DNA from: Pseudomonas sp. PGPPP3
GTDB lineage: Bacteria; Pseudomonadota; Gammaproteobacteria; Pseudomonadales; Pseudomonadaceae
DNA: 9,110 bases
Direction of reading: 5' to 3'
Assembly: GCA_002256055.1 (NCBI GenBank)
Contig: NKIE01000082.1
Coordinates: forward strand, 1 to 9,110
How positions within the stretch are numbered: position 1 is the first letter of the stretch; every line of letters begins with the position of its first letter. Position numbers and translations under genes: made by a program. Under the pieces are notes generated by a model. That model worked only from the letters and a program-made list of their open reading frames with translations. It ran no database searches and was not told where the DNA came from. Shown here one piece after another: positions 1-7,600 of this stretch.

Positions 1-48
1 CAGCCGGGTGGCTGCAGTGACTAAGCTATAAGGCGCCAGGGTGGCGCC
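1..48. repeat. Two tandem short hairpins with related sequence
   Basis: CAGCC (1-5) pairs with GGCTG (10-14) around the loop GGGT. GGCGCCA (32-38) pairs with TGGCGCC (42-48) around the loop GGG. Both are followed by or run into CAGTG, so the two elements look like diverged copies of one another. Neither is followed by a T-run on either strand, so they are not convincing intrinsic terminators. They could be leader structures of a leftward transcript. Confidence 0.4.
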
Positions 49-86
49 AGTGCGGTTTTCGGTCAAGCTGGCTGTGCCGCCCGAGG

Positions 87-116
87 CTTATAGATTGCAT
101 GGGCAGAGTATGCTAA
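87..116 (-). promoter_or_regulatory. Candidate leftward sigma70-type promoter
   Basis: Read on the minus strand, TTAGCA (complement of 111-116, 4 of 6 matches to TTGACA) is followed after 18 nt by TATAAG (complement of 87-92, 5 of 6 matches to TATAAT). It would drive a gene to the left of the window, such as the gshB that may be divergent in Pseudomonas. The -35 match is weak, and AT-rich patches produce such matches by chance. Confidence 0.28.
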
Positions 117-147
117 AAAGGCCTGACGATTAGGGTGTAGCCCGTCG

Positions 148-177
148 GTGACAGGGCCTTAGACGCGCTGGTATAAA
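148..177 (+). promoter_or_regulatory. Candidate sigma70-type promoter of the pil-chp operon
   Basis: GTGACA at 148-153 matches TTGACA in 5 of 6 positions and TATAAA at 172-177 matches TATAAT in 5 of 6, with an 18-nt spacer. Transcription would start near 184-186, leaving a leader of about 33 nt before the pilG ATG. The leader includes a Shine-Dalgarno-like AGGG at 209-212, 5 nt from the start codon. It is the best promoter-like match upstream of the six-gene array. No sigma54 -24/-12 element was found. Confidence 0.5.
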
Positions 178-217
178 GCAAAAATAACGACTCACCGAGG
201 CGGATGGTAGGGCAAAC

Positions 218-625
218 ATGGAACAGCATTCCGAGGGTTTGAGAGTAATGGTGATCGACGATTCGAAAACGATTCGTCGTACCGCTGAAACTCTGCTGAA
301 GAAGGTCGGTTGCGACGTCATTACGGCTGTCGATGGTTTCGATGCGCTGGCCAAGATCGCAGACACGCACCCGAGTATTATTTTTGTCGACATCATGATG
401 CCGCGACTCGACGGCTATCAAACCTGCGCCCTGATCAAGAACAACAGCGCTTTCAAGTCCACTCCGGTTATCATGTTGTCCTCCAAGGATGGCTTGTTCG
501 ACAAGGCCAAGGGGCGGATCGTTGGTTCTGACCAGTACCTCACCAAGCCCTTCAGCAAAGAAGAGTTGCTTGGCGCGATCAAGACCCATGTGCCGGATTT
601 TGTCCCGGTGGAGCAAGCCTCCTGA
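218..625 (+). CDS. pilG: PilG, CheY-like response regulator of twitching motility
   Basis: This 135-residue single-domain receiver is one of the two output regulators of the Pil-Chp system. In P. aeruginosa, phosphorylated PilG promotes pilus extension (acting with PilB and FimV) and raises cAMP through CyaB. The receiver fold spans about residues 8-128. The acidic pair is D14-D15 in MVIDDSKTIRR, the phosphoacceptor is D58 in FVDIMMPRLDGYQ, the switch Ser is S88 in VIMLSSKDG, and the conserved Lys is K110 in YLTKPF. There is no DNA-binding or enzymatic output domain, so it must act by protein contact. The ATG at 218 is preceded by AGGG at 209-212. It is the first gene of the operon, just downstream of the promoter candidate, and pilH follows 46 nt later. 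Identity is secure from sequence and gene order; function is by homology. Confidence 0.97.
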   Translation: MEQHSEGLRVMVIDDSKTIRRTAETLLKKVGCDVITAVDGFDALAKIADTHPSIIFVDIMMPRLDGYQTCALIKNNSAFKSTPVIMLSSKDGLFDKAKGRIVGSDQYLTKPFSKEELLGAIKTHVPDFVPVEQAS

Positions 626-628
626 TGT

Positions 629-644
629 CCGACCGCTAGGTCGG
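629..644 (+). repeat. Stem-loop in the pilG-pilH gap
   Basis: CCGACC (629-634) and GGTCGG (639-644) form a perfect 6-bp stem around the tetraloop GCTA, starting 3 nt after the pilG stop codon. No T-run follows, so it does not look like an intrinsic terminator. It could protect the 3' end of a pilG segment after processing or pause the polymerase. Function is not shown. Confidence 0.45.
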
Positions 645-671
645 TGACGCCTATTCCAGATGGGGAACACC

Positions 672-1037
672 ATGGCTCGAATTTTGATTGTTGATGACTC
701 ACCGACGGAAATGTACAAGTTGACCGCCATGCTGGAAAAGCACGGTCATCAAGTACTGAAAGCGGAAAACGGCGCCGATGGCGTGGCCCTGGCTCGCCAG
801 GAAAAGCCCGATGCCGTGTTGATGGATATTGTCATGCCTGGCCTCAATGGCTTTCAGGCGACCCGTCAGTTGACCAAGGATGCCGACACCAGTCACATCC
901 CGGTGATCATCGTGACGACCAAGGATCAGGAAACCGACAAGGTCTGGGGCAAGCGCCAAGGCGCCAAGGATTACCTGACCAAGCCGGTTGACGAAGCGAC
1001 CTTGCTGAAAACGCTGAATGCAGTGCTTGTAGGCTGA
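672..1037 (+). CDS. pilH: PilH, CheY-like response regulator of twitching motility
   Basis: This 121-residue single-domain receiver is the second Pil-Chp regulator. In P. aeruginosa it opposes PilG, and it is thought to favour pilus retraction or to act as a phosphate sink. Visible residues are the acidic pair D8-D9 in ILIVDDSPTE, the phosphoacceptor D52 in VLMDIVMPGLNG, T82-T83 in VIIVTTKDQ, and K104 in YLTKPV. The PilH-typical segment DKVWGKRQGAKDYL lies around residues 89-102. I chose the ATG at 672, giving MARILIVDD, because GGGG at 662-665 sits 6 nt upstream. An in-frame ATG at 660 overlaps that ribosome-binding site and would add four residues (MGNT) with no receiver homology. The gene lies between pilG and pilI with gaps of 46 and 45 nt. 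The call is secure. Confidence 0.97.
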   Translation: MARILIVDDSPTEMYKLTAMLEKHGHQVLKAENGADGVALARQEKPDAVLMDIVMPGLNGFQATRQLTKDADTSHIPVIIVTTKDQETDKVWGKRQGAKDYLTKPVDEATLLKTLNAVLVG

Positions 1038-1051
1038 TCCAGGGTCAGCCT
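1031..1051 (+). repeat. Stem-loop overlapping the pilH stop codon
   Basis: AGGCTGA (1031-1037, which includes the pilH TGA) pairs perfectly with TCAGCCT (1045-1051) around a 7-nt loop. The downstream sequence is not T-rich, so an intrinsic terminator is unlikely. It is the second stem-loop bracketing pilH. A role in processing or in setting PilH levels is speculative. Confidence 0.45.
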
Positions 1052-1082
1052 GTAAACCAATAATAAGAAGGCCAAGGCCCGC

Positions 1083-1619
1083 ATGTCGGACGTACAAACC
1101 CCCTTTGAGCTTCTCTTCGATATCGACCAGCGCTGCCGGCGCCTGGCTGCCGGCTTGCCGTCGCAGCAGGAAGCTGTGCAGACCTGGAGCGGTATCGGCT
1201 TTCGCATGGGTGAACGTTTGTTCGTTGCCCCTATGGGAGAGATCGGTGAGGTCTTGCATGAGCCGCGCTACACCCTGTTGCCAGGGGTAAAGAGCTGGGT
1301 CAAGGGTGTGGCCAACGTGCGCGGTCGGCTTTTGCCGGTCATGGACCTGTGCAGCTTCTTCGGTGGTGATTTGTCGCCACAGCGCAAGAAGCGGCGTGTT
1401 CTGATTGTCGATCACCAGGAAGTTTTCGCCGGTCTGACCGTCGATGAGGTGTACGGCATGCAACATTTTCCAGTTGATGCCTTCTCGGAGCAGTTGCCAC
1501 CGCTTGAGGCGAGTATCCAGCCCTTTATTCACGGCATGTTTCAGCGTGAGCAGGCATGGTTGGTATTCAGTCCCCATACGTTGGCGCAGCACCCGGGATT
1601 TCTCGACGTAGCCTTTTGA
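1083..1619 (+). CDS. pilI: PilI, CheW-like coupling protein
   Basis: This 178-residue adaptor couples the receptor PilJ to the kinase ChpA in a cytoplasmic or inner-membrane-associated array. The CheW fold runs from about residue 36 to 170. The diagnostic strand-turn [15 protein letters not shown] is at residues 75-89 and matches the family pattern G-x-x-N-x-R-G-x-x-x-P-V-x-D-L, with the conserved Arg used in receptor and kinase contact. A second block, [18 protein letters not shown], is at 106-123, and the terminal block [17 protein letters not shown] is at 148-164. The first 35 residues lie before the domain. The ATG at 1083 has AAGG at 1074-1077 and AAGAAGG at 1065-1071 upstream. Length and context match known PilI proteins. 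ChpA has its own CheW-like domain in other species, so PilI acts as the separate adaptor. Confidence 0.95.
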   Translation: MSDVQTPFELLFDIDQRCRRLAAGLPSQQEAVQTWSGIGFRMGERLFVAPMGEIGEVLHEPRYTLLPGVKSWVKGVANVRGRLLPVMDLCSFFGGDLSPQRKKRRVLIVDHQEVFAGLTVDEVYGMQHFPVDAFSEQLPPLEASIQPFIHGMFQREQAWLVFSPHTLAQHPGFLDVAF

Positions 1620-1663
1620 ACACGATTTCGGTTGGGTCGGCATTGCCGGCCTTTGGACGTTTG

Positions 1664-1705
1664 ATGAGTACCGTAGTGCGGTCGGTCCAGGCGGGGGCCA
1701 GATAA
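1664..1705 (+). CDS. Possible 13-codon leader reading frame coupled to pilJ
   Basis: A short frame starting at ATG 1664 encodes [13 protein letters not shown] and ends in a TAA at 1703-1705 whose last A is the first base of the pilJ ATG (TAATG). The pilJ ribosome-binding site (GGGGG, 1693-1697) lies inside it. This geometry would couple pilJ translation to the leader. No strong Shine-Dalgarno precedes the leader ATG (only TTTGGACG around 1652-1659), so translation is uncertain and the peptide itself is probably not functional. It may be a chance frame in the 85-nt gap. Confidence 0.2.
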   Translation: MSTVVRSVQAGAR

Positions 1706-3753
1706 TGAAAAAACTAAATGCAGGCAATTTTCTAGCTGGTATGCGCAGCAACACGCTGATCGCGGGACTCTTCTTTGTCCTGATCGTTTCTATCGTGCTG
1801 CTGTTCGCCAACTTCGCGTACCTCAACACTCAGTCCGGCTACGACAAGGAGTACATCAGTAACTCCGGCGAGCTGCGCGTACTGTCGCAGCGGATCGCGA
1901 AAGCGGCCACCGAAGCGGCTGCCGGCAAGGCGGAAGCCTTTGCCCTGTTGAAAGACGCCCGTAACGACTACGCCAAGCGCTGGGATGCGCTGGTAAAAGG
2001 CGATGACGTCAATGGCATCCCGCCTGCACCGGAAGCGGTACAGGCCGAAATGGCTGGCGTACAGAAAGAATGGGACAGCATGCGGCAGAACGCCGATGCC
2101 ATCCTGGCCAGTGAGCAGACCGTACTGTCTCTGCACCAAGTAGCTGCCACTCTGGCGGAAACCATTCCACAGCTGCAGGTCGAGTACGAAGAGGTCGTCG
2201 AGATTCTGCTGCAGAGCGATGCACCGGCGGCTCAGGTTTCCGTAGCCCAGCGCCAATCGTTGCTGGCTGAACGAATCCTCGGCTCGGTCAACAAGGTACT
2301 GACTGGTGACGAAGACTCGGTTCAGGCCGCCGACATGTTCGGCCGTGACGCCAGCCTGTTCGGCCGCGTACTGACCGCCATGCTGGAAGGCAATGCGGCG
2401 ATGGAAATTTCCAAAGTGACCGACAAGGAAGCTCTGGATCGTCTGGCCGAGATTTCCGAGCTGTTCCAGTTCGTATCCGGTTCGGTAGACGAGATTCTGG
2501 AAACCTCGCCGGAACTGTTCCAGGTTCGTGAATCTGCCGGGACCATCTTTAACGGTTCGCAGATGTTGCTGGATAACGCCTCGAAGCTGACTGTCAGCTT
2601 TGAAAACCTGGCCAGCGGCCGTCATCTGAACACCCTGGCTGGTTATGTGCTGGGTGGCCTGGCGCTGGCTTCGATTATCCTCATCGGTTTTGCCATGGTG
2701 CGTGAAACCAATCGTCGTCTGGGTGAAACCGCCGAGAAGAACGAACGTAACCAGGCGGCTATTCTGCGTCTGCTCGATGAAATCGCCGACCTCGCCGACG
2801 GTGACTTGACGGTAAACGCGACGGTAACCGAAGACTTCACCGGCGCCATCGCTGACTCGATCAACTACTCGATCGACCAGCTGCGTGACCTGGTAGAAAC
2901 CATTAACCAGACCGCTGTACAGGTAGCAGGCGCCGCCCAGGAAACCCAGGCCACGGCGATGCACTTGGCTGAAGCGTCTGAGCACCAGGCCCAGGAAATT
3001 GCCGGTGCTTCCGCGGCAATCAACGAAATGGCCGTGTCGATTGACCAGGTATCGGCGAACGCCTCGGAATCCTCCGCGGTAGCGGAACGTTCCGTAGCCA
3101 TTGCCAACAAAGGCAACGAAGTGGTGCACAACACCATCACCGGCATGGATAACATCCGTGAGCAGATCCAGGACACCTCGAAGCGGATTAAACGCCTCGG
3201 TGAGTCGTCCCAGGAGATTGGTGACATCGTTAGCCTGATTAACGACATTGCTGACCAGACCAACATCCTCGCTCTTAACGCCGCAATCCAGGCCTCCATG
3301 GCCGGTGATGCAGGTCGAGGCTTCGCCGTGGTAGCGGACGAGGTACAACGCCTCGCAGAACGTTCGTCTGCGGCAACCAAGCAGATCGAAGCCCTGGTTA
3401 AAACGATTCAGACCGACACCAACGAAGCCGTTATCTCCATGGAGCAAACGACTTCCGAAGTGGTGCGCGGTGCCCGTCTGGCGCAAGACGCCGGTGTGGC
3501 ACTGGAAGAGATTGAGAAAGTATCCAAGACCCTCGCGGCCTTGATTCAGAACATCTCCAACGCCGCGCGTCAGCAGGCCTCGTCGGCTGGCCACATTTCC
3601 AACACCATGAACGTGATCCAGGAAATTACTTCGCAGACGTCCTCCGGTACCACGGCCACCGCCCGAAGCATTGGTAACCTGGCCAAAATGGCCAGTGAAA
3701 TGCGTAAGTCGGTATCCGGCTTCAACCTGCCGGACGCTCCGGACCAGGCTTAA
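1705..3753 (+). CDS. pilJ: PilJ, methyl-accepting chemoreceptor of the Pil-Chp system
   Basis: This 682-residue inner-membrane receptor controls ChpA. In P. aeruginosa it interacts with the pilin PilA and is needed for twitching, surface sensing and cAMP control. A short basic cytoplasmic N-terminus is followed by TM1 at about residues 17-36. The periplasmic region (about 40-310) is rich in helices and fits the two tandem PilJ-type sensor modules. TM2 (about 311-332) is followed by MVRETNRR, then a HAMP region to about 390 and a long coiled-coil signalling domain to about 670. The hairpin tip is at 513-547 ([20 protein letters not shown]). Compared with canonical receptors the tip is changed at several contact positions. 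The C-terminus ends [10 protein letters not shown] with no CheR/CheB-tethering pentapeptide, which suits a dedicated methyltransferase. The start is supported by GGGGG 7 nt upstream. The next gene, pilK, is its presumed methyltransferase. Confidence 0.97.
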   Translation: MKKLNAGNFLAGMRSNTLIAGLFFVLIVSIVLLFANFAYLNTQSGYDKEYISNSGELRVLSQRIAKAATEAAAGKAEAFALLKDARNDYAKRWDALVKGDDVNGIPPAPEAVQAEMAGVQKEWDSMRQNADAILASEQTVLSLHQVAATLAETIPQLQVEYEEVVEILLQSDAPAAQVSVAQRQSLLAERILGSVNKVLTGDEDSVQAADMFGRDASLFGRVLTAMLEGNAAMEISKVTDKEALDRLAEISELFQFVSGSVDEILETSPELFQVRESAGTIFNGSQMLLDNASKLTVSFENLASGRHLNTLAGYVLGGLALASIILIGFAMVRETNRRLGETAEKNERNQAAILRLLDEIADLADGDLTVNATVTEDFTGAIADSINYSIDQLRDLVETINQTAVQVAGAAQETQATAMHLAEASEHQAQEIAGASAAINEMAVSIDQVSANASESSAVAERSVAIANKGNEVVHNTITGMDNIREQIQDTSKRIKRLGESSQEIGDIVSLINDIADQTNILALNAAIQASMAGDAGRGFAVVADEVQRLAERSSAATKQIEALVKTIQTDTNEAVISMEQTTSEVVRGARLAQDAGVALEEIEKVSKTLAALIQNISNAARQQASSAGHISNTMNVIQEITSQTSSGTTATARSIGNLAKMASEMRKSVSGFNLPDAPDQA

Positions 3754-3816
3754 GCATAGGGAGGCGCGGCGCTCCGCAAGGCGTGCCGCCATCGGGTCAT
3801 GAGCGAGGGGCGCGAG

Positions 3817-4680
3817 ATGCAGCCAAGCAGTGTGTGGGCCCTGAAACCCCTCGCCGACATGTCGGCGGCGGAGTTTCACGCCTGGCAAACACTGCTGGAA
3901 GAGCGCACCGGGCTGGTGATCAACGAGCAGCGTCGGGCCTTTTTGCAGACCAGCTTGTCGGCACGCATGCGTGAGTTGAATGTCATCGATTACGCCAGCT
4001 ATTACCAGCAAGTAACCGATGGCCCTCGCGGTGCAGTGGAATGGTCGATCCTGCTGGATCGTTTGACCGTGCAGGAAACCCGTTTTTTTCGTCACCCACC
4101 TTCTTTCGCCTTGCTGCAGGACTACCTGCGCGAGCGTCTGCAGCGTGAGCCGACGGGGGCGCCCTGGGCGTTGTGGAGTGTCGGTTGCTCCAGTGGTGAA
4201 GAGCCTTATTCGCTGGCCATCAGTGCCGCCGAAGTGCTGCGCGAAAGCGCAGCACCGGAGCACTTTGGGGTTACCGGTACGGATATCAGCTTGAGTGCGC
4301 TGGGCAAGGCGCGGGACGGTGTGTATGCCGCTCGTAAGCTGGAACAGTTAGAAGAATCCCTGGGTGAGCGTTATTTCTGCGTCCAGGACGATGGCCGTTT
4401 CAAAGTGATACCGAGCCTGGCGGCACGCGTGTGCTGCGCCCGGCTCAATGTGCTGGAACTGGCGAAAGCGCCGATGTCCGGTATGGACGTAATTTTCTGT
4501 CAGAACTTATTGATCTACTTTCGTCGCTGGCGCCGCCGCGAAATCCTCAACCGCTTGGCTGAACGCCTGGCGCCGGGAGGGCTGTTGGTGGTTGGCGTGG
4601 GCGAAGTAGTGGGTTGGCAACATCCGGACCTCGTACCGGTGGCCAACGATCAGGTTCTGGCATTCACCCGGAAGGGATAG
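3817..4680 (+). CDS. pilK: PilK, CheR-like receptor methyltransferase
   Basis: PilK is a SAM-dependent glutamate O-methyltransferase predicted to methylate PilJ for adaptation. From the ATG at 3817 it is 287 residues. The N-terminal CheR helical domain covers about residues 15-85. LTVQETRFFR at 83-92 matches the CheR T-x-F-F-R element. The SAM-binding motif WSVGCSSGEEPYS is at 120-132, the acidic TDIS loop at 155-158, and CQNLLIYF at 228-235 matches the family's N-x-x-I-Y-F. GLLVVGVGE follows at 255-263. Start choice: ATG 3817 has GAGGGG (3805-3810) 6 nt upstream. The in-frame ATG at 3799 adds six residues but has no good ribosome-binding site. The stop is 9 nt from chpA, so the two are probably translated together. 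There is no TPR domain, so it is a minimal CheR, consistent with a receptor that has no tethering tail. Its substrate is inferred from context. Confidence 0.95.
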   Translation: MQPSSVWALKPLADMSAAEFHAWQTLLEERTGLVINEQRRAFLQTSLSARMRELNVIDYASYYQQVTDGPRGAVEWSILLDRLTVQETRFFRHPPSFALLQDYLRERLQREPTGAPWALWSVGCSSGEEPYSLAISAAEVLRESAAPEHFGVTGTDISLSALGKARDGVYAARKLEQLEESLGERYFCVQDDGRFKVIPSLAARVCCARLNVLELAKAPMSGMDVIFCQNLLIYFRRWRRREILNRLAERLAPGGLLVVGVGEVVGWQHPDLVPVANDQVLAFTRKG

Positions 4681-4689
4681 CAGACGGCT

Positions 4690-7600
4690 ATGAGTGATCG
4701 GCACGACTATGTCGCCCTAGAGTGGGTCAAGGGCGAGATCGCGGAAACCCTGAAGCAGGCGCGTCAGGCCCTGGAGGCGTACGTTGAGAGTCCTCAGGAC
4801 TCCACACGTATGCGTTTCTGTCTGACCTATCTGCATCAGGTCCAAGGCACTCTGCAGATGGTGGAGTTCTACGGCGCCGCGCTGCTGGCTGAGGAAATGG
4901 AACAGCTGGCGCAAGCGCTGCTGGAGAACCGCGTAAGCAACCAGGGCGAGGCCTTGGAAGTGCTGATGCAGGCCATTCTGCAGTTGCCGGTGTACCTGGA
5001 TCGAATCCAGAGTGCACGGCGCGATTTGCCGATGGTGGTGCTGCCGCTGCTCAATGACCTGCGTGCTGCCCGCGGCGAGAAGCTGCTGTCGGAAACCAGT
5101 CTGTTCTCGCCTGACCTGACCGTACGTCTGCCGGTTTTGTCCCACGATTCCCTGGTGCAGTTGCGCACTGCCGAGTTACCGATACTGTTGCGCAAGCTGC
5201 GGCAGATGCTGCAGATGGCCCTCGTTGGGGTCATTCGTAACCAGGATATGGCCACCAACCTGGGTTACATGGCGCGGGTTTTTGCCCGCCTGGAAACCCT
5301 GTGCAAAGAGGCCCCGCTTGGCCCGCTGTGGCAGATCGCCTCTGGCATGGTCGAAGGCCTGGCCAATGGCAGCGTGAGTCATGGCACCTCGGTGCGCACC
5401 TTGCTGCGCCAGGTCGACAAAGAACTCAAGCGTCTGGTCGAGCAAGGTGCCGATGGCATCAACCAGGCTGCGCCCGATGATTTGGCCAAGAACCTGTTGT
5501 TCTATATAGCCAAGGCCAGCACCCAATCGCCGCGCATTCGTGTGCTGAAAGAACAATATCGTCTGGACGATGCCCTGCCTGATACCGATGTGGTCGATGA
5601 GGAGCGTGCCCGCTTGGCCGGTCCGGATCGTGATGCCATGCGCTCGGTGGTAGCAGCTTTGTGTGAAGAGCTGGTGCGGGTTAAGGACAGCCTGGACCTG
5701 TTTGTGCGCAGCGATCGCAGCAAGGTGGCCGAGCTGGAAAGCCTGATGGCGCCGCTCAAACAGATCGGCGATACCCTCGCTGTGCTGGGTTTCGGTCAGC
5801 CGCGTAAAGTCATTCTCGATCAAATTGATGTGATGCACGGCCTGGCCACCGGCCAGCGTGAGCCCAGCGATGCATTGCTGATGGATGTCGCCGGCGCACT
5901 GCTCTACGTCGAAGCGACCCTGGCAGGTATGGTCGGTCCGGCCGACGAAGGCAGTCGCGAAGAAAGCCATCTGCCCACCACCGATGTGGCGCAGATTCAC
6001 CAGTTGGTGATCAAGGAAGCGCGTACCGGTCTGGAGCAGGCCAAAGACGCCATCATCGAATTCATTGCCTCGCAGTGGAATCACGAACATTTGGCCCGCG
6101 TCCCCGAGTTGCTGACTCAGGTGCGTGGTGGTCTGGCGATGATTCCCCTGGCCCGTGCCGCGGATCTGCTGCAGGCCTGTAATCGCTATATCCAGGAACA
6201 GCTGTTGGTGCGCAAGGCTGTACCCAACTGGCAGAACCTCGACACCTTGGCCGATGCCATTACCAGCGTCGAGTACTACCTCGAACGCCTGTCGGAAGAC
6301 CATGCTGCCCAGGGCGACCTGATCCTTGATGTGGCGGAAGAAAGCCTGGAAAGCCTGGGCTATCCGCTGAAGGAAAAACCGTCGATTCTCGACTGGCCGG
6401 TAACCCCCGTTGAAGCGCCTGCGCCGTTAGCCGATCCGCTGGCGGATATCGAGGTGCTGGCAGATGAGCCGCTGGAAGAAATTTCCCTGGCATTGCCCGA
6501 TGAGCCGGTTGAGTGGGTTGCTGACACCGCCGATGCGCTTGGCGCGCAAGACGATGACGAGCTGGCTGAGTCATTTGCCGAGTTGCCGGCGGATGAATCG
6601 GTGCCCGTGCTCGACGAGCATCACTGGGACTTGAGCGAGCCTTTGTCGGTCAGCGATGAACCTCTGGATTTCAGTCTGGATACACCGCTGGAAAGCCTTG
6701 AAAGCCTGCAACCGCTGGAAAGCCTGGATGTGCAGGAGCTGTCGCTGCCCGATGTGGCGCTCGCGTTCGACGAGTTGAGCCTCGACGATGCTCCGGCGCA
6801 CTGGAGTGACGCCGAGCTGGCCGAGCTGGAGCTGCCGGACGTCGAATTGCCTGCCATGGTGGATGAGCCTCAGGCGCCGGCAGAGGTTGCTGAAAAAGCC
6901 CTGTCCATGGCCGACGTAATGGCCGCGCCGGTACAAGCAATCAATCCGCCTGCGCAAGACGTTCCGCCCAGCTTGCTGCCACCGCCGACCGATGAAGAGC
7001 CCGTCGACGAAGAGCTGCTGGAAGTGTTTGTCGAGGAAGCCGGTGAAGTACTGGAGACCATCGCCGAATACTTGCCGCAATGGCGTGCCGACACCGCTAA
7101 TAAAGAGGCCCTGAGCGAAGTGCGTCGGGCCTTCCACACCCTCAAGGGCAGTGGTCGGATGGTACGCGCGCTGGTGATCGGCGAGCTGGCCTGGTCGATT
7201 GAGAACCTGCTCAACCGCGTGCTGGACCGCAGCATCGAACCTGATGAACCGGTACAGCAGGTCATCGCTGAAGTGGTCGAACTGCTGCCTGCGCTGGTTG
7301 AAGAATATGCCGCCAAGGCCCAGCGTCAGCGAGACGATGTCGACGTGTTGGCGGCCACTGCTCACGCCTTGGCCAAAGGCCAGCAGATTGCTGTCAGTGC
7401 GGCTGCTCCTGACGCACCAGTTGCTGTGCCCAGTGCTCTGGCCGGGGCGGACGATGAAGAGCTTATTGATCCGCAGTTGCTGGAGATCTTCCGCAACGAG
7501 GCAGAAACCCATCTGGATACCCTGGTGGGCTTCCTGGCTGACTGCGCGCAGGAACTGCCGCGGCCGGTCAGTGATGATTTGCAACGCGCCCTGCACACAC

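Larger units (their letters stand above)
1..217. other. Intergenic leader region upstream of pilG
   Basis: No coding region is supported here. A leftward reading frame from the ATG complementary to 98-100 stops after about 24 codons and resembles nothing I recognise. The stretch carries two GC-rich hairpins near the left edge, a leftward promoter candidate around 87-116 and a rightward one at 148-177. In other Pseudomonas I recall the glutathione synthetase gene gshB lying next to pilG, probably divergent. If so here, its start codon lies outside the window and the left part of this stretch would be its leader. That neighbour is an inference and is not seen. Confidence 0.6.

Noticed and set aside
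95..114. TTGCAT and TATGCT as a promoter pair
   Set aside because: The spacer is only 8 nt, far too short for a sigma70 promoter.
113..730. A 205-codon minus-strand frame opposite pilG
   Set aside because: It overlaps the complete PilG receiver with all catalytic residues and runs into the operon promoter region; nothing in its translation is recognisable.
3754..3790. GC-rich imperfect hairpin between pilJ and pilK considered as a terminator
   Set aside because: The best stem is about 5 bp with a bulge and there is no T-run after it. A terminator here would also cut pilK and chpA from the operon.
1732..4263. An open frame of over 800 codons on the minus strand, antisense to pilJ and part of pilK
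   Set aside because: The plus strand here encodes complete, well-recognised PilJ and PilK. The antisense translation has low-complexity composition, no recognisable domain and no good start site. Long antisense frames are common in GC-rich genes with biased codon use.
5176..6303. A 375-codon minus-strand frame opposite the ChpA N-terminus
   Set aside because: It is a codon-bias shadow of the continuous plus-strand ChpA frame; no domain or ribosome-binding site supports it.
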